Of a stretch of 64,000 nucleotides of DNA, positions 43,059 through 51,941 are shown in pieces. Under the pieces are notes generated by a model. It was not told the DNA's origin and did not search any database. It saw only the letters and a list, made by a program, of their open reading frames with translations. The translations under genes were made by a program, and so were the position numbers. The stretch is from Lewinellaceae bacterium (GTDB taxonomy: Bacteria > Bacteroidota > Bacteroidia > Chitinophagales > Saprospiraceae): assembly GCA_016711435.1 (NCBI GenBank), contig JADJSY010000034.1, positions 1 to 64,000 on the forward strand, in the 5' to 3' direction. The first letter of the stretch is position 1, and each line of letters starts with the position of its first letter.

Positions 43059-44342
43059 TCAATGCATGAGCGCGTATTGCGCCACATAAGTGGCTGCTCC
43101 GGCCAAAAATCCCAGTATCGCCAGGGGAGCTATCCGTTTCAGGTACCAGAAAAAATTAATATTCTCCATGCCCATGGCTGCTTCCCCTGCCGCTGAACCT
43201 ATGATCAATGCGCTGCCACCCGTACCGGCAGAATAGGCCAGAAATTCCCAGAAATAGTGGTCTTGCGGGTATTGTCCGAGACTGTACATGCCCTGAGCGG
43301 CTGCTACCAAAGGAACGTTGTCGACAATAGCGGAAAGAAAACCGATGGCGATGACGATGAAGGTCACATTGCCGACTGTCTTATCGAGCCATTCTGCCAG
43401 TCCGACAAGCAAATGAGCGCTTTCCAGCGCAGAAATGGCTACCAGGATTCCTAAGAAAAACAGGATGCTCGGCGTGTCGGCTTTGCGCAAGGCATGTACG
43501 ACCGACCGAGTGCCTTTTTCAATTTCGTCTTTACCGCTGTGGATCATTTCTGTTACCACCCACATTACACCCAGCCCGAATAAAATACCCATAAAGGGTG
43601 GCAAGTGTGTAATCGTTTTGAAGATGGGCACAAACAATAAAACGCCCAGCCCTATGGCAAACACCGCTTTTCGCTCTTGCGGCGTGGATGTCACCCTGTT
43701 TTCATCAAATGGTGCAACGGGTGTTTGCACCTTGCCTTTCAATTGAAAATGTACAACCAGCATCGGCAACAATAAACAAACCAGGCTGGGAATAAACAGC
43801 ATAAGCACAATATTGACCGCTGAAATTTGCCCGCCTACCCAGAGCATGGTCGTCGTCACGTCGCCCATCGGCGACCAGGCGCCACCGGCATTGGCAGCCA
43901 CCACCACGAGGCCGGTAAACAACATTCTGTCTTCCTTGTCGTCAATAATTTTGCGCAACAAACTCACCATAACAATCGTGGTGGTCAGGTTATCCAGCAC
44001 GGCAGAGAGGAAAAAAGTAATAGGCATCAGTATCCACAGCAATGTCCGCTTGTCGGTGGTGCGAATCCGCTCCGTTACAATATCGAATCCATCATGCGCA
44101 TCAATCAATTCCACAATCACCATCGCGCCCAGCAGGAAAAACAGGATTCCGGAGATGCCGGCCATGTGTTCATCCAGATGATGCGCGACCAGCGCTTTAT
44201 CCGATTCCGCCAGCACATAAATCACCCAGCAGATGACGCCTGTAAGCAAGGCAGAAGCGGCTTTGTCAATTTTGAGCGGGTGTTCGAGGGTGATGGCTGC
44301 GTAGCCAAGAATAAATGTGATAATCAGTAACCATTCCATCAT
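43059..44342 (-). CDS. nhaD: NhaD-type Na+/H+ antiporter
   Basis: 427 residues from MMEWLLIITF (ATG 44,340-44,342); the frame is open further up but the membrane protein clearly starts here. Eleven to twelve hydrophobic segments. Typical NhaD words: ALLTGVICWVIYVL, FFLLGAMVIVELIDAHDGFD, TFFLSAVLDNLTTTIVMVSL, AANAGGAWSPMGDVTTTMLW and SAIVDNVPLVAAAQGMY; the paired DN(L/V)(T/P) motifs are conserved ion-site signatures of the ArsB/NhaD superfamily. It expels Na+ in exchange for protons. Divergent from the TIM-barrel isomerase gene. Confidence 0.92.
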   Translation of the reverse strand: MMEWLLIITFILGYAAITLEHPLKIDKAASALLTGVICWVIYVLAESDKALVAHHLDEHMAGISGILFFLLGAMVIVELIDAHDGFDIVTERIRTTDKRTLLWILMPITFFLSAVLDNLTTTIVMVSLLRKIIDDKEDRMLFTGLVVVAANAGGAWSPMGDVTTTMLWVGGQISAVNIVLMLFIPSLVCLLLPMLVVHFQLKGKVQTPVAPFDENRVTSTPQERKAVFAIGLGVLLFVPIFKTITHLPPFMGILFGLGVMWVVTEMIHSGKDEIEKGTRSVVHALRKADTPSILFFLGILVAISALESAHLLVGLAEWLDKTVGNVTFIVIAIGFLSAIVDNVPLVAAAQGMYSLGQYPQDHYFWEFLAYSAGTGGSALIIGSAAGEAAMGMENINFFWYLKRIAPLAILGFLAGAATYVAQYALMH

Positions 44343-44471
44343 GGCCGCAACATTCAGAAAAATATTGGAATTCTGAAAAAAAAGAACCCACTTTCTCTTC
44401 CGGAAAAAGGAGCTTTGTAAATTGCAGCCACAAATTATCTTTTCCATTTCTTCCAATCTCAGACTGAAATC

Positions 44472-45524
44472 ATGCAAACAATCAAAGGTCCGGCCATTTT
44501 TTTGGCCCAATTCATGGGAGATCAGGCCCCCTTCAATTCATTGGAAAGTATTTGCAAATGGGCGGCTTCCTTAGGTTATGTCGGCGTACAGATTCCCACC
44601 TGGGACAGCCGCCTGATCGACCTGGAGAAAGCCGCAGAAAGTAAAACCTACTGCGACGATCTCAAAGGCCGCGTAGAAGCCTGCGGGGTGCAGATCACGG
44701 AACTCTCCACCCACCTGCAGGGGCAATTGGTCGCCGTACACCCGGCTTACGACCTGCTGTTCGATGGTTTTGCACCCGAACACCTGCGCGGCAACCCCAA
44801 AGCACGTACTGCCTGGGCCATACAAACCGTGAAAAACGCGGCAAAAGCCAGCCGGAATCTCGGCCTCGACGTACACGTTACTTTTTCAGGCGCGCTGATC
44901 TGGCACACTGTTTATCCCTGGCCGCAACGCCCTGCCGGACTGGTGGAAATGGGTTTTCGCGAACTGGCCGACCGCTGGGTGCCTATCCTGAATGCGTTCG
45001 ATGAAGCAGGCGTGGACCTTTGTTATGAGGTACACGCAGGCGAAGACCTCCACGACGGTATCTCTTTCGAGCGCTTTCTGGAAGCCACCGGCAACCACAA
45101 CCGCTGCCATTTGTTATACGACCCCTCTCATTTTGTATTACAACAACTGGACTACCTCCAGTACATCGATTTTTACCACGAACGCATCAAAATGTTCCAC
45201 GTAAAAGATGCGGAATTCAATCCGACCGGCAAAAGCGGCGTATATGGCGGGTATCAAAGCTGGCTCGACCGGCCGGGGCGATTCCGCTCGCTCGGCGACG
45301 GCCAGGTAGATTTTGCTTCTATTTTTTCCAAACTGGCGCAATACGACTATTCCGGCTGGGCTGTGCTGGAATGGGAATGTTGTATCAAAGACGCCGAACA
45401 AGGCGCCCGGGAAGGTGCGCCGTTTATCCAGGATCATATTATTAAAGTGACCGAGCGGGCATTTGATGATTTTGCAGGCGCAGCCATCGATGAAGGTTAT
45501 TTGCGGAAGATCATTGGATTGTAG
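44472..45524 (+). CDS. Sugar phosphate isomerase/epimerase (xylose-isomerase-like TIM barrel)
   Basis: 350 residues. AP-endonuclease-2/xylose-isomerase-like barrel: LGYVGVQIPTWDSRLIDLEK, AGVDLCYEVHAGEDLHDGIS (metal Glu/His), HLLYDPSHFVLQQLDYLQYI (Asp-Pro-Ser-His motif), MFHVKDAEFNP and WAVLEWECCI. Divalent metal ligands are therefore present. Exact sugar unknown; relatives include 3-dehydroshikimate dehydratases, inosose isomerases and hydroxypyruvate isomerases. No dehydrogenase or sugar transporter is adjacent. Stop codon is the first triplet of an inverted repeat. Confidence 0.85.
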   Translation: MQTIKGPAIFLAQFMGDQAPFNSLESICKWAASLGYVGVQIPTWDSRLIDLEKAAESKTYCDDLKGRVEACGVQITELSTHLQGQLVAVHPAYDLLFDGFAPEHLRGNPKARTAWAIQTVKNAAKASRNLGLDVHVTFSGALIWHTVYPWPQRPAGLVEMGFRELADRWVPILNAFDEAGVDLCYEVHAGEDLHDGISFERFLEATGNHNRCHLLYDPSHFVLQQLDYLQYIDFYHERIKMFHVKDAEFNPTGKSGVYGGYQSWLDRPGRFRSLGDGQVDFASIFSKLAQYDYSGWAVLEWECCIKDAEQGAREGAPFIQDHIIKVTERAFDDFAGAAIDEGYLRKIIGL

Positions 45525-45672
45525 GAGGGTTTGATGGTTTGAGGAGGTTTGATGGTTGGAAAGGTTTGATAGTTTGAAATGTTTGATGGTTTGAGGTTGC
45601 AACCCAAGCCATCAAACCCTCAAACCATCAAACCTCTTCAAACCATCAAACCTTTTCAAACCATCAAACCCT
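45522..45672. repeat. Inverted repeat of TTTGATGGTTTGAGG type
   Basis: TAGGAGGGTTTGATGGTTTG… (from the isomerase stop at 45,522) over ~75 bases is mirrored by …CCATCAAACCTCTTCAAACC… to 45,672. Each arm holds several 10-13-bp units, so many registers can pair. Confidence 0.85.
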
Positions 45673-45801
45673 ACTTTAATGCCCGTTTTTCCCTCATCCA
45701 TCGGTCAATGAAAAAAATTGATCGAATATCTGTTATTTTTGTGGCTCTCAAACGTTTAAACGGCAACCACAATCAATCGACCATAACTTAAATCAGATTC
45801 T

Positions 45802-46482
45802 ATGTTAATTGTCATTAGTATATTTTTCATGATTATCGGGTTCATTTTGAATTCGGTATTAAAAGGTAAATTCAAAAAATATGCGCAGGTACCACTAACC
45901 AATGGTATGAGCGGCGCGGAAGTGGCTGCTACCATGCTCCGTCACTATGGTATCAGCGATGTGCAGATCACACAAGTGGATGGTCATCTGACAGACCACT
46001 ACAATCCTGCCGACCACACGGTCAACCTCAGCTACGATGTGTACCACGGGCGCAGTGTGGCTGCCGCAGCAGTGGCATCACACGAATGCGGGCACGCTGT
46101 GCAACATGCAACGCAGTACAGTTTCCTGCAAATGCGCTCCCAATTGGTACCGGTGGTGACCATTGCCGCATCGATGCAGCAATATCTCTTTATGTTCGGT
46201 ATAGCAGGTATCGGCTTTTTTAAAAGCCCCATCCTGCTGATCATCGCCCTGGTGGCTTTCGGTATAACTACCATATTCAGTCTTATCACCCTGCCGGTCG
46301 AGTTTGACGCCAGCCGTCGCGCGTTAGCCTGGCTCGACGATTCGGGTTTTGCGCGCGGACAGGAATATGCCGGCGCAAAAGATGCGCTGACCTGGGCCGC
46401 TATGACCTATGTCTCTGCCGCACTGGCCGCATTGGTGCAATTCCTGTACCTGCTCTGGGCCTTGCTGGGAAGTCGGGATTAA
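45802..46482 (+). CDS. YugP-type zinc membrane metallopeptidase
   Basis: 226 residues. N-terminal membrane helix (MLIVISIFFMIIGFILNSVL), then MSGAEVAATMLRHYGISDVQ, VNLSYDVYHGRSVAAAAVAS and HECGHAVQHATQYSF, the HExxH-like metal site in the HECGH form of the Zn_peptidase_2 family. Two further helices (~115-165) and a C-terminal one follow; LPVEFDASRRALAWLDDSG carries the third ligand region. Proteolytic role at the inner membrane is presumed from the family; substrates are unknown. Confidence 0.88.
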   Translation: MLIVISIFFMIIGFILNSVLKGKFKKYAQVPLTNGMSGAEVAATMLRHYGISDVQITQVDGHLTDHYNPADHTVNLSYDVYHGRSVAAAAVASHECGHAVQHATQYSFLQMRSQLVPVVTIAASMQQYLFMFGIAGIGFFKSPILLIIALVAFGITTIFSLITLPVEFDASRRALAWLDDSGFARGQEYAGAKDALTWAAMTYVSAALAALVQFLYLLWALLGSRD

Positions 46483-46548
46483 TGGATTGACATCAATTAA
46501 AACGCGCTCCATTTAATTTTGGACTCGTAGCGGAGATTTCTGGAAAAC

Positions 46549-46605
46549 GGTAGTTTCGAGATGTCACCTCCTTCCTTCGTCAGGAGATGACATCTCGAAA
46601 CTACC
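46549..46605. repeat. Hairpin with 23-bp arms before a T9SS gene
   Basis: GGTAGTTTCGAGATGTCACC (46,549 on) and its complement ending GAAACTACC at 46,605, one mismatch, 10-base loop. Probably terminates the YugP transcript; not of the G-rich repeat type. Confidence 0.7.
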
Positions 46606-46711
46606 TTGCTACCGACCATTCGTTGAACCACACTCCCCATTGGTTGAATAATCATCCTCAAGCGCAGCAAGCGACATAGTTTTGAAGTCAAATCTAAATC
46701 TTGCTGATCTG

Positions 46712-48309
46712 ATGAAAAAAAACTGCCTGCTGCTTTTATCATGCTGCTTATCTTTTCTTGTATTTCCAATTCATAGCCAAACACTTGGCGATGCCGCCGA
46801 ACTGCCATTTGAACTGGAACTGGAAGAAGTCACCCAGGACGAACTGCCCGGCTTGCATTCTTTTGCTTTTGCCCGCTGGAATGAATGGTGGATCGCCATC
46901 GGTGGGCGTATTGGCGGCCTGCACGGCTTTTTTGCCGTCACCGGATTTCCAGAAGACGAAGCCAATGTACATATCCGCCTGCTCAACCCGGAAACAGGGG
47001 CGGATTATGCATTCCCGGTCGAAAACCTCAGCGGACTGTTTACCGACCCCCTGAAAGCCACCAATCCGCAATACGCGCAGTATGGTTCACACTTGTACAT
47101 AGCAGGGGGTTACGGCAAGGATGCGCTGCAAAACAAGTTTGTCACCTTCAAAACCCTGACCTCGGTGGATTTGCCTCTCCTGGTGTCAAAAATTACCGCA
47201 GGCCAGGATCCATCTTCGGCTTTCCATCAAATTGAATCGGAGCATTTGCAGGTCTGCGGCGGCGAAATGGAAAAAATGGGCGACTGGTATTATCTTGTAG
47301 GCGGGCACAATTTTTCAGGGTTGTACTCGGATAATGGTATTCCGACGTTCACGCAGACCTATACCAATGAAATCAGAAAATTCAAGATCAACCTGACGGT
47401 TAATAACAGCCCTAACCTGAGCGACTACAGCGCTTTTGCCAATACGCAGCAATTGCACCGCCGTGATTTTTCCCTGGCTCCGGTGATACGCCCCGATGGC
47501 TCGGAAGCGCTCGCATTGTATGGCGGCGTGTTTCAATACGCGCAAAATCTGCCCTTTTATAACCCGGTTTATATCAGTAATGATAATATTTTCACATTGG
47601 ATGCGGCATTTGAGCAACAGTTTTCTCAATATACCTGTCCTGTTGTGCCTATGTACAATGCGCAAGACAGCAGTATGTATTCCATTTTTTTTGCAGGACT
47701 GAGCACGCATTATTGGGATCAGGGTTCGGCGCAAGTGAACTACGACGAAAAAGTGCCTTTTATCCGGGACATCACTGCCGTGCAACGCAGGGCAGACGGA
47801 AGCGGCACGGAATATCTCCTTCCGCAGCGATTCGATGACCTCCTGGGAACGAATATGATTTTTGCTCCTTCGGAAGAAGCGCCTCATTACACGAATGAAG
47901 TGATTCAGTTGCACAACTTGAACGGCCGCACATTCGTCGGCTGGCTGTATGGAGGAATCAAGGCGGAAATACCCAACTTTACACCTTCTGTTGCCAATAA
48001 TCGCTTGTTCAAAGTTTTTATCACCCCGGAAACGATTTCAACCGATCGGCCTCTTGACCTAGAAGCCCAGGTCGTGATTGCCCCCAATCCATTCCGGCAG
48101 AGCCTCCGCATCTACGTGGAAAATATCGCTCAAATACAGGCTGCATTTTTAAGTGCTTCTGATGGAAAACTGCTCATTTCCATCCAACAGCCTTCATCTG
48201 ATTCTTGGGGCAAATAGAAGAGCAATGCTCAAATTTAAACAGCGGGGTCTACTTTTTTACGATTGTTACGGAAAACGGGCCGGTGGTGAAGAAGGTGGTG
48301 AAGATATAA
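46712..48309 (+). CDS. Secreted protein with T9SS sorting domain, frameshifted at its end
   Basis: Start at 46,712 with signal MKKNCLLLLSCCLSFLVFPIHSQ. About 530 residues when a one-base loss in GGGG (48,207-48,210) is corrected: the frame then runs WGQIEEQCSNLNSGVYFFTI, VTENGPVVKKVVKI and stops at 48,307-48,309. That restored end completes a T9SS type A domain starting at VVIAPNPFRQSLRIYVE. The central ~420 residues have kelch-like features (repeated 'GG' beta strands: IAIGGRIGGLHGF, LYIAGGYGKDALQ, YYLVGGHNFSGLY, LALYGGVFQYAQN), suggesting a beta-propeller. It is predicted to be surface-exposed or released. Function unknown. Confidence 0.75.
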
Positions 48310-48390
48310 AGCGGCATACGGATAAAATGTATCAGACGAATCAATAGAAATATCCTGTAAATCCGTGTCCAATCCGTGTTCCAATTTGCT

Positions 48391-48939
48391 TTACAAAACC
48401 CCTTTTTCGGGATTCGCGCCTTTCACTCCTTTGAAGTAATTCCAGATATAAGCGATGTCAGCGGCTTCGTTGTCGGTCGTATGAAACAATACCGGATCGA
48501 AAAATATTTCCCGTTTTTCCCAGTCGAAGGTACAAAGGCAAATAGGTGCTCCGGCTAAGCGGGCAATATGGTAAAAGCCCGTTTTGAAGCGCTCTACTTT
48601 TTTACGGGTACCTTCCGGAGCGATCACTAAATGCAGCCGTTTTTCGCGCTGAAAAGCCTCTACTGTGGAGGATACAAAATTGTGATTCCCGGACCGGTCG
48701 ACTGGAATGCCACCCCACCAGCGGAACAAATAGCCGAAAGGCCAACGAAACAACGTGTGTTTCCCCAGGTAATTCGCCCGGAATTTACCTGCACTATTGG
48801 TCAATACGCCCAATGGAAAATCCCAATTGGATGTATGCGGCGCCACGGCGACCACCACTTTGTCTAACTCACGGGGATATTGTCCGGTGATTTTCCAGCC
48901 CCAGAGGCGGAGTATAACTTTGCTGATCCAACTAAACAT
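48391..48939 (-). CDS. 1-acyl-glycerol-3-phosphate acyltransferase family protein
   Basis: 182 residues, on the short side for PlsC proteins. Acyltransferase motif I is VAPHTSNWDFPLG (Hx4D), motif II FRWWGGIPVDRSG, motif III VIAPEGTRKKVERFKTGFYH. It transfers an acyl chain to a lysophospholipid or a related acceptor at the inner membrane. Short relatives of this kind also act on ornithine or glycine lipids, which are common in Bacteroidota; the substrate cannot be read from sequence. Confidence 0.88.
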   Translation of the reverse strand: MFSWISKVILRLWGWKITGQYPRELDKVVVAVAPHTSNWDFPLGVLTNSAGKFRANYLGKHTLFRWPFGYLFRWWGGIPVDRSGNHNFVSSTVEAFQREKRLHLVIAPEGTRKKVERFKTGFYHIARLAGAPICLCTFDWEKREIFFDPVLFHTTDNEAADIAYIWNYFKGVKGANPEKGVL

Positions 48940-48966
48940 AACGGGAAGTTTTCGCGGTAAAAAACA

Positions 48967-49566
48967 CTACAATTTTTGGAGGGCCAGTGCGGCCACTTCT
49001 TTGGCTTTGGCGAGGTTATCATGCGGTTTATCCATACAATCGAGCGTGATACTCAGTACAAAATGGTTTTTTTTCACCAGTAAAGTGACGGTTGTAGTTC
49101 CCCACAAAGCGTCATCGCCCAACCCTGCCACGGTTTCTTCGTACGTATCGCGCCGGTCGCGTTTCAACATGTCAAATTGCTGCCGGGAATGTTCGTTCGT
49201 GCCGTAACTGAATACCTGCACAATTAAACTGTTGCGGGATTGCAGGTAATTGTCACTCGTTTCATTGTTGTTTTCACGTTCTTTCCAGTCGGGTTTATTC
49301 CAGTTGTGTAGACAAAATGCCTGGTCGGGCAGCGAACGGCTGTTTAGGGTTGCTTCTGTCGGGTCTATGCCAAAAAGTTGCTGTATTTCGGCATCAGTAA
49401 TGAGGTCGCATCCGTGATTTTTCCAGTTGTTTTGCCTGTACTCCCGGAGCGCAGCCGTATCAACCGTAAGGGTATTCGTCTGGGAGGTGGTAGCGGGACT
49501 GTCTTGCTTGCAGCCGGTAGCAAGTAAAAAAACAACTGATGGCAGCAAAAGGATAAATCGTAACAT
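48967..49566 (-). CDS. Lipoprotein of unknown function
   Basis: 199 residues from the ATG at 49,564-49,566, chosen for its lipoprotein signal MLRFILLLPSVVFLLATGCK (lipobox ATGC). The mature part has EIQQLFGIDPTEATLNSRSL, FCLHNWNKPDWKERENN and DALWGTTTVTLLVKKNHFVL. No domain is recognised, though the arrangement (short helix, cysteine, then a beta sheet ending in a helix) resembles small periplasmic sensor-like lipoproteins. It follows the POT transporter gene divergently and precedes the acyltransferase gene on the same strand by 27 bases. Confidence 0.7.
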   Translation of the reverse strand: MLRFILLLPSVVFLLATGCKQDSPATTSQTNTLTVDTAALREYRQNNWKNHGCDLITDAEIQQLFGIDPTEATLNSRSLPDQAFCLHNWNKPDWKERENNNETSDNYLQSRNSLIVQVFSYGTNEHSRQQFDMLKRDRRDTYEETVAGLGDDALWGTTTVTLLVKKNHFVLSITLDCMDKPHDNLAKAKEVAALALQKL

Positions 49567-49849
49567 GCAAATATGATTGAAAGGTTTCCGGATGCTTTTT
49601 TCTATAAAAAGTGGGCAAAGATACACCCCTCCACCTTGTAAAAAAAGGAACCGAGCCGGCTAAAATAAGCGCTTGAAAAAGGAAAATTTGTGTCATAAAA
49701 TCGAAAAAATGGCCGGATGTATAATAGTTCGGCATTTTGTTTTGAACATTAGCGCCCCGGGCGAACATGATTGCCGACAGAAAATCGCACATTTGCCCGG
49801 TCAACAAATATTATTTTACCATTCATCAATAACAGACAAGGATAACATT

Positions 49850-51423
49850 ATGGCAGAAACCCTCGACACTTCCGGCCCCAAGCCCAAAGCCAAGTTCCCA
49901 CCGGGTATTCCGTATATTATTGGCAATGAAGCGGCGGAACGATTCAACTATTACGGCCTGCGCGCTATTCTGACCACCTTCATGGTGGCGCAATTTTACA
50001 ACCACTCCGGCTCGACCGACCCCGCTGTGGTACAGGCGGCAGAAGCAACCGCGAATGCCAAAACCCACGATTTTGTAGCCATGACCTATTTGCTGCCGAT
50101 GTTCGGCGGTATGGTAGCCGACTGGTTCTGGGGTAAATATAAAACCATTCTCTGGCTGTCGCTGGTGTATGCTGTGGGCAGTATCATGGTGGCCCTTTCT
50201 GTCGACAGTGAGGTCATGTTCACCACCAGCCTCATGCTGATCGCTTTGGGCGCCGGTGGTATCAAACCCTGCGTTTCGGCGAATGTCGGCGACCAGTTCG
50301 ACGCATCCAACTCGGAATTACTGCCCAAGGCCTTCGACGCGTTTTACGCCTCTATTAATGCCGGTTCGGTTCTTTCCATCCTGTTGATCCCTTATCTGAA
50401 ATCAGCCTACGGGCCAACCGTAGCGTTCGGCGTACCTGCTATTGCCATGCTGGTGGCTGTATTTTTCTTCTGGCTGGGACGCGATAAATACCGACGGGTA
50501 CCACCACCCAAAACAGATACCAACAAAATTGTGGTGCTGGCGACGGCTTTCTTTTCCTTGGTAGCCAGTTATCTTTATTTCGATAAAATGCTGCATAAAG
50601 GCATCGGCCCCGTATTGGGCGCCTGGCTGATATTAGTCATTATTCTGGCTTTTGTGTTTAAAAACAATGGTTTGCGAGGCCCGGCAATTTTCGTAGGTAT
50701 CAATCTTTATGCGCTCACCAACGGAGGTTTTGAAGCCGCGAAAAGGAATACGGAGAAGAAGCGGTAGAAGGCATCCGGTCTGTTTGGCGCGTGTTGTCCG
50801 TATTTGCTTTTATCCCTGTTTTCTGGGCGCTGTGGGATCAGAGTCAGTCGGAGTGGGTGGTGCAAGCGTCCAAAATGGATTTATTATGGCTGGGGATCAA
50901 CTGGGAGGCGGAGCAGATATCATTCGTAAATGCTGCATTTATCCTGATGTTTATCCCGCTTTTCTCCTTTGTTATTTATCCCGCTTTGAATAAAGCAGGT
51001 ATCAAAGTGACGCCTTTGCGCAAAATCGGCGCAGGTTTCGTACTCACGGCCCTTTCTTTTGTCATTATAGCAATTATCCAGGGCTGGATTGATGCCGGTC
51101 AAACGCCTAATATCAGCTGGCAAATTCTCGCTTTTGTCGTGCTGACAGCAGGCGAGGTGCTGATTTCCATTACCGGCCTGGAATATGCCTATACGCAGTC
51201 ACCGCCATCTATGAAATCAACGATCATGGCTTGCTGGCTGCTGACGGTCACTACGGGCAATGTGCTGGTATCGGTTATCCAGAACAATATTAAAGACGGC
51301 GGCTTTTTCGCCCAGTTTCACGGGCAGGGTTTCTTCTGGTTGTTTACGGGCATCTGCGCCTTCACTGCCGTGTTGTTTATGTTGATTTCGCCGCGTATCA
51401 AGGAGCGCAGCTACATTATTTGA
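49850..51423 (+). CDS. POT/PTR-family peptide transporter, frameshifted
   Basis: About 525 residues from the ATG at 49,850. Family signatures: AAERFNYYGLRAILTTFMVA (ERFxYYG), LADWFWGKYKTI-like GMVADWFWGKYKT, LGAGGIKPCVSANVGDQFDA and, after the break, VFAFIPVFWALWDQSQSEW. The frame fails at AAAA 50,741-50,744; one extra A gives EAAKKEYGEEAVEGIRSVWR and continues to the stop at 51,421-51,423. So a read error is likely. Proton-coupled uptake of di- and tripeptides across the inner membrane. Confidence 0.88.
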
Positions 51424-51618
51424 GTGTTTGGTTTTTGGTGTTTCGTGTTTGGGGCGCTTCGCCTTTGGCATTGCCGTGTTTGGTTTTTGGTGTTTCGTGT
51501 TTGGGGCGCTTCGCCTTTGGCAAGAGTGGGTAGCTTAGGCGAAGCGCCCCAAACACTAAACACCATACACTAAACACTTACCAAAGGCGAAGCGCCCCAA
51601 ACACCATACACTAAACAC
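51421..51618. repeat. Inverted repeat with two tandem G-rich and two tandem C-rich arms
   Basis: Starting at the POT stop codon, the ~58-bp word (GTTTTTGGTGTTTCGTGTTT, GGGGCGCTTCGCCTTTGGC) occurs twice in direct repeat (51,424-51,470 and 51,476-51,522). Complementary arms (GGCGAAGCGCCCCAAACAC…) follow twice (51,538-51,578 and 51,584-51,625). Two alternative large hairpins are possible. Confidence 0.88.
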
Positions 51619-51625
51619 CATACAC

Positions 51626-51673
51626 GCGAAAAAACAACCCTTCGGGCGAAAGCCCGAAGGGTTGTTTTTTCGC
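51626..51673. terminator. Perfect 22-bp hairpin with GAAA loop and A/T flanks
   Basis: GCGAAAAAACAACCCTTCGG… closes over GAAA with a fully complementary right arm ending GGTTGTTTTTTCGC. The A6/T6 at its base makes a good bidirectional intrinsic terminator for the POT transcript. Confidence 0.85.
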
Positions 51674-51741
51674 TAAAATCTGCTGATTTCGTTCAATGCT
51701 ATTACATTTTCGCAGCAAGGCTTACCTTTGAAGCGTGTCAG

Positions 51742-51879
51742 CGCCCACGCTACCGGACATTTTTCAATTTACTGATGTATGGTACTGCCGAACCCCTGTT
51801 CGGCAACTATCGCTGAACAGGGGTTCGGCGGTACTTTTCAGCAATAGACTGGAAAATGTCCGGTAGTATGGGCAGCGCC
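51742..51879. repeat. Nested inverted repeat (TACCGGACATTTTTCA / TGAACAGGGGTTCGG)
   Basis: Outer arms GCGCCCACGCTACCGGACAT… / …ATGTCCGGTAGTATGGGCAG and inner arms GCCGAACCCCTGTTC / GAACAGGGGTTCGGC. Ends ~60 bp before the next gene. The rest of the 51,424-51,941 gap is made of the two previous entries. Confidence 0.75.
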
Positions 51880-51941
51880 TTCCTTCGGCGGGCTGGTGAA
51901 AAACCTATTAATTTGAATACTACTCAACTACAAGGCTACTC

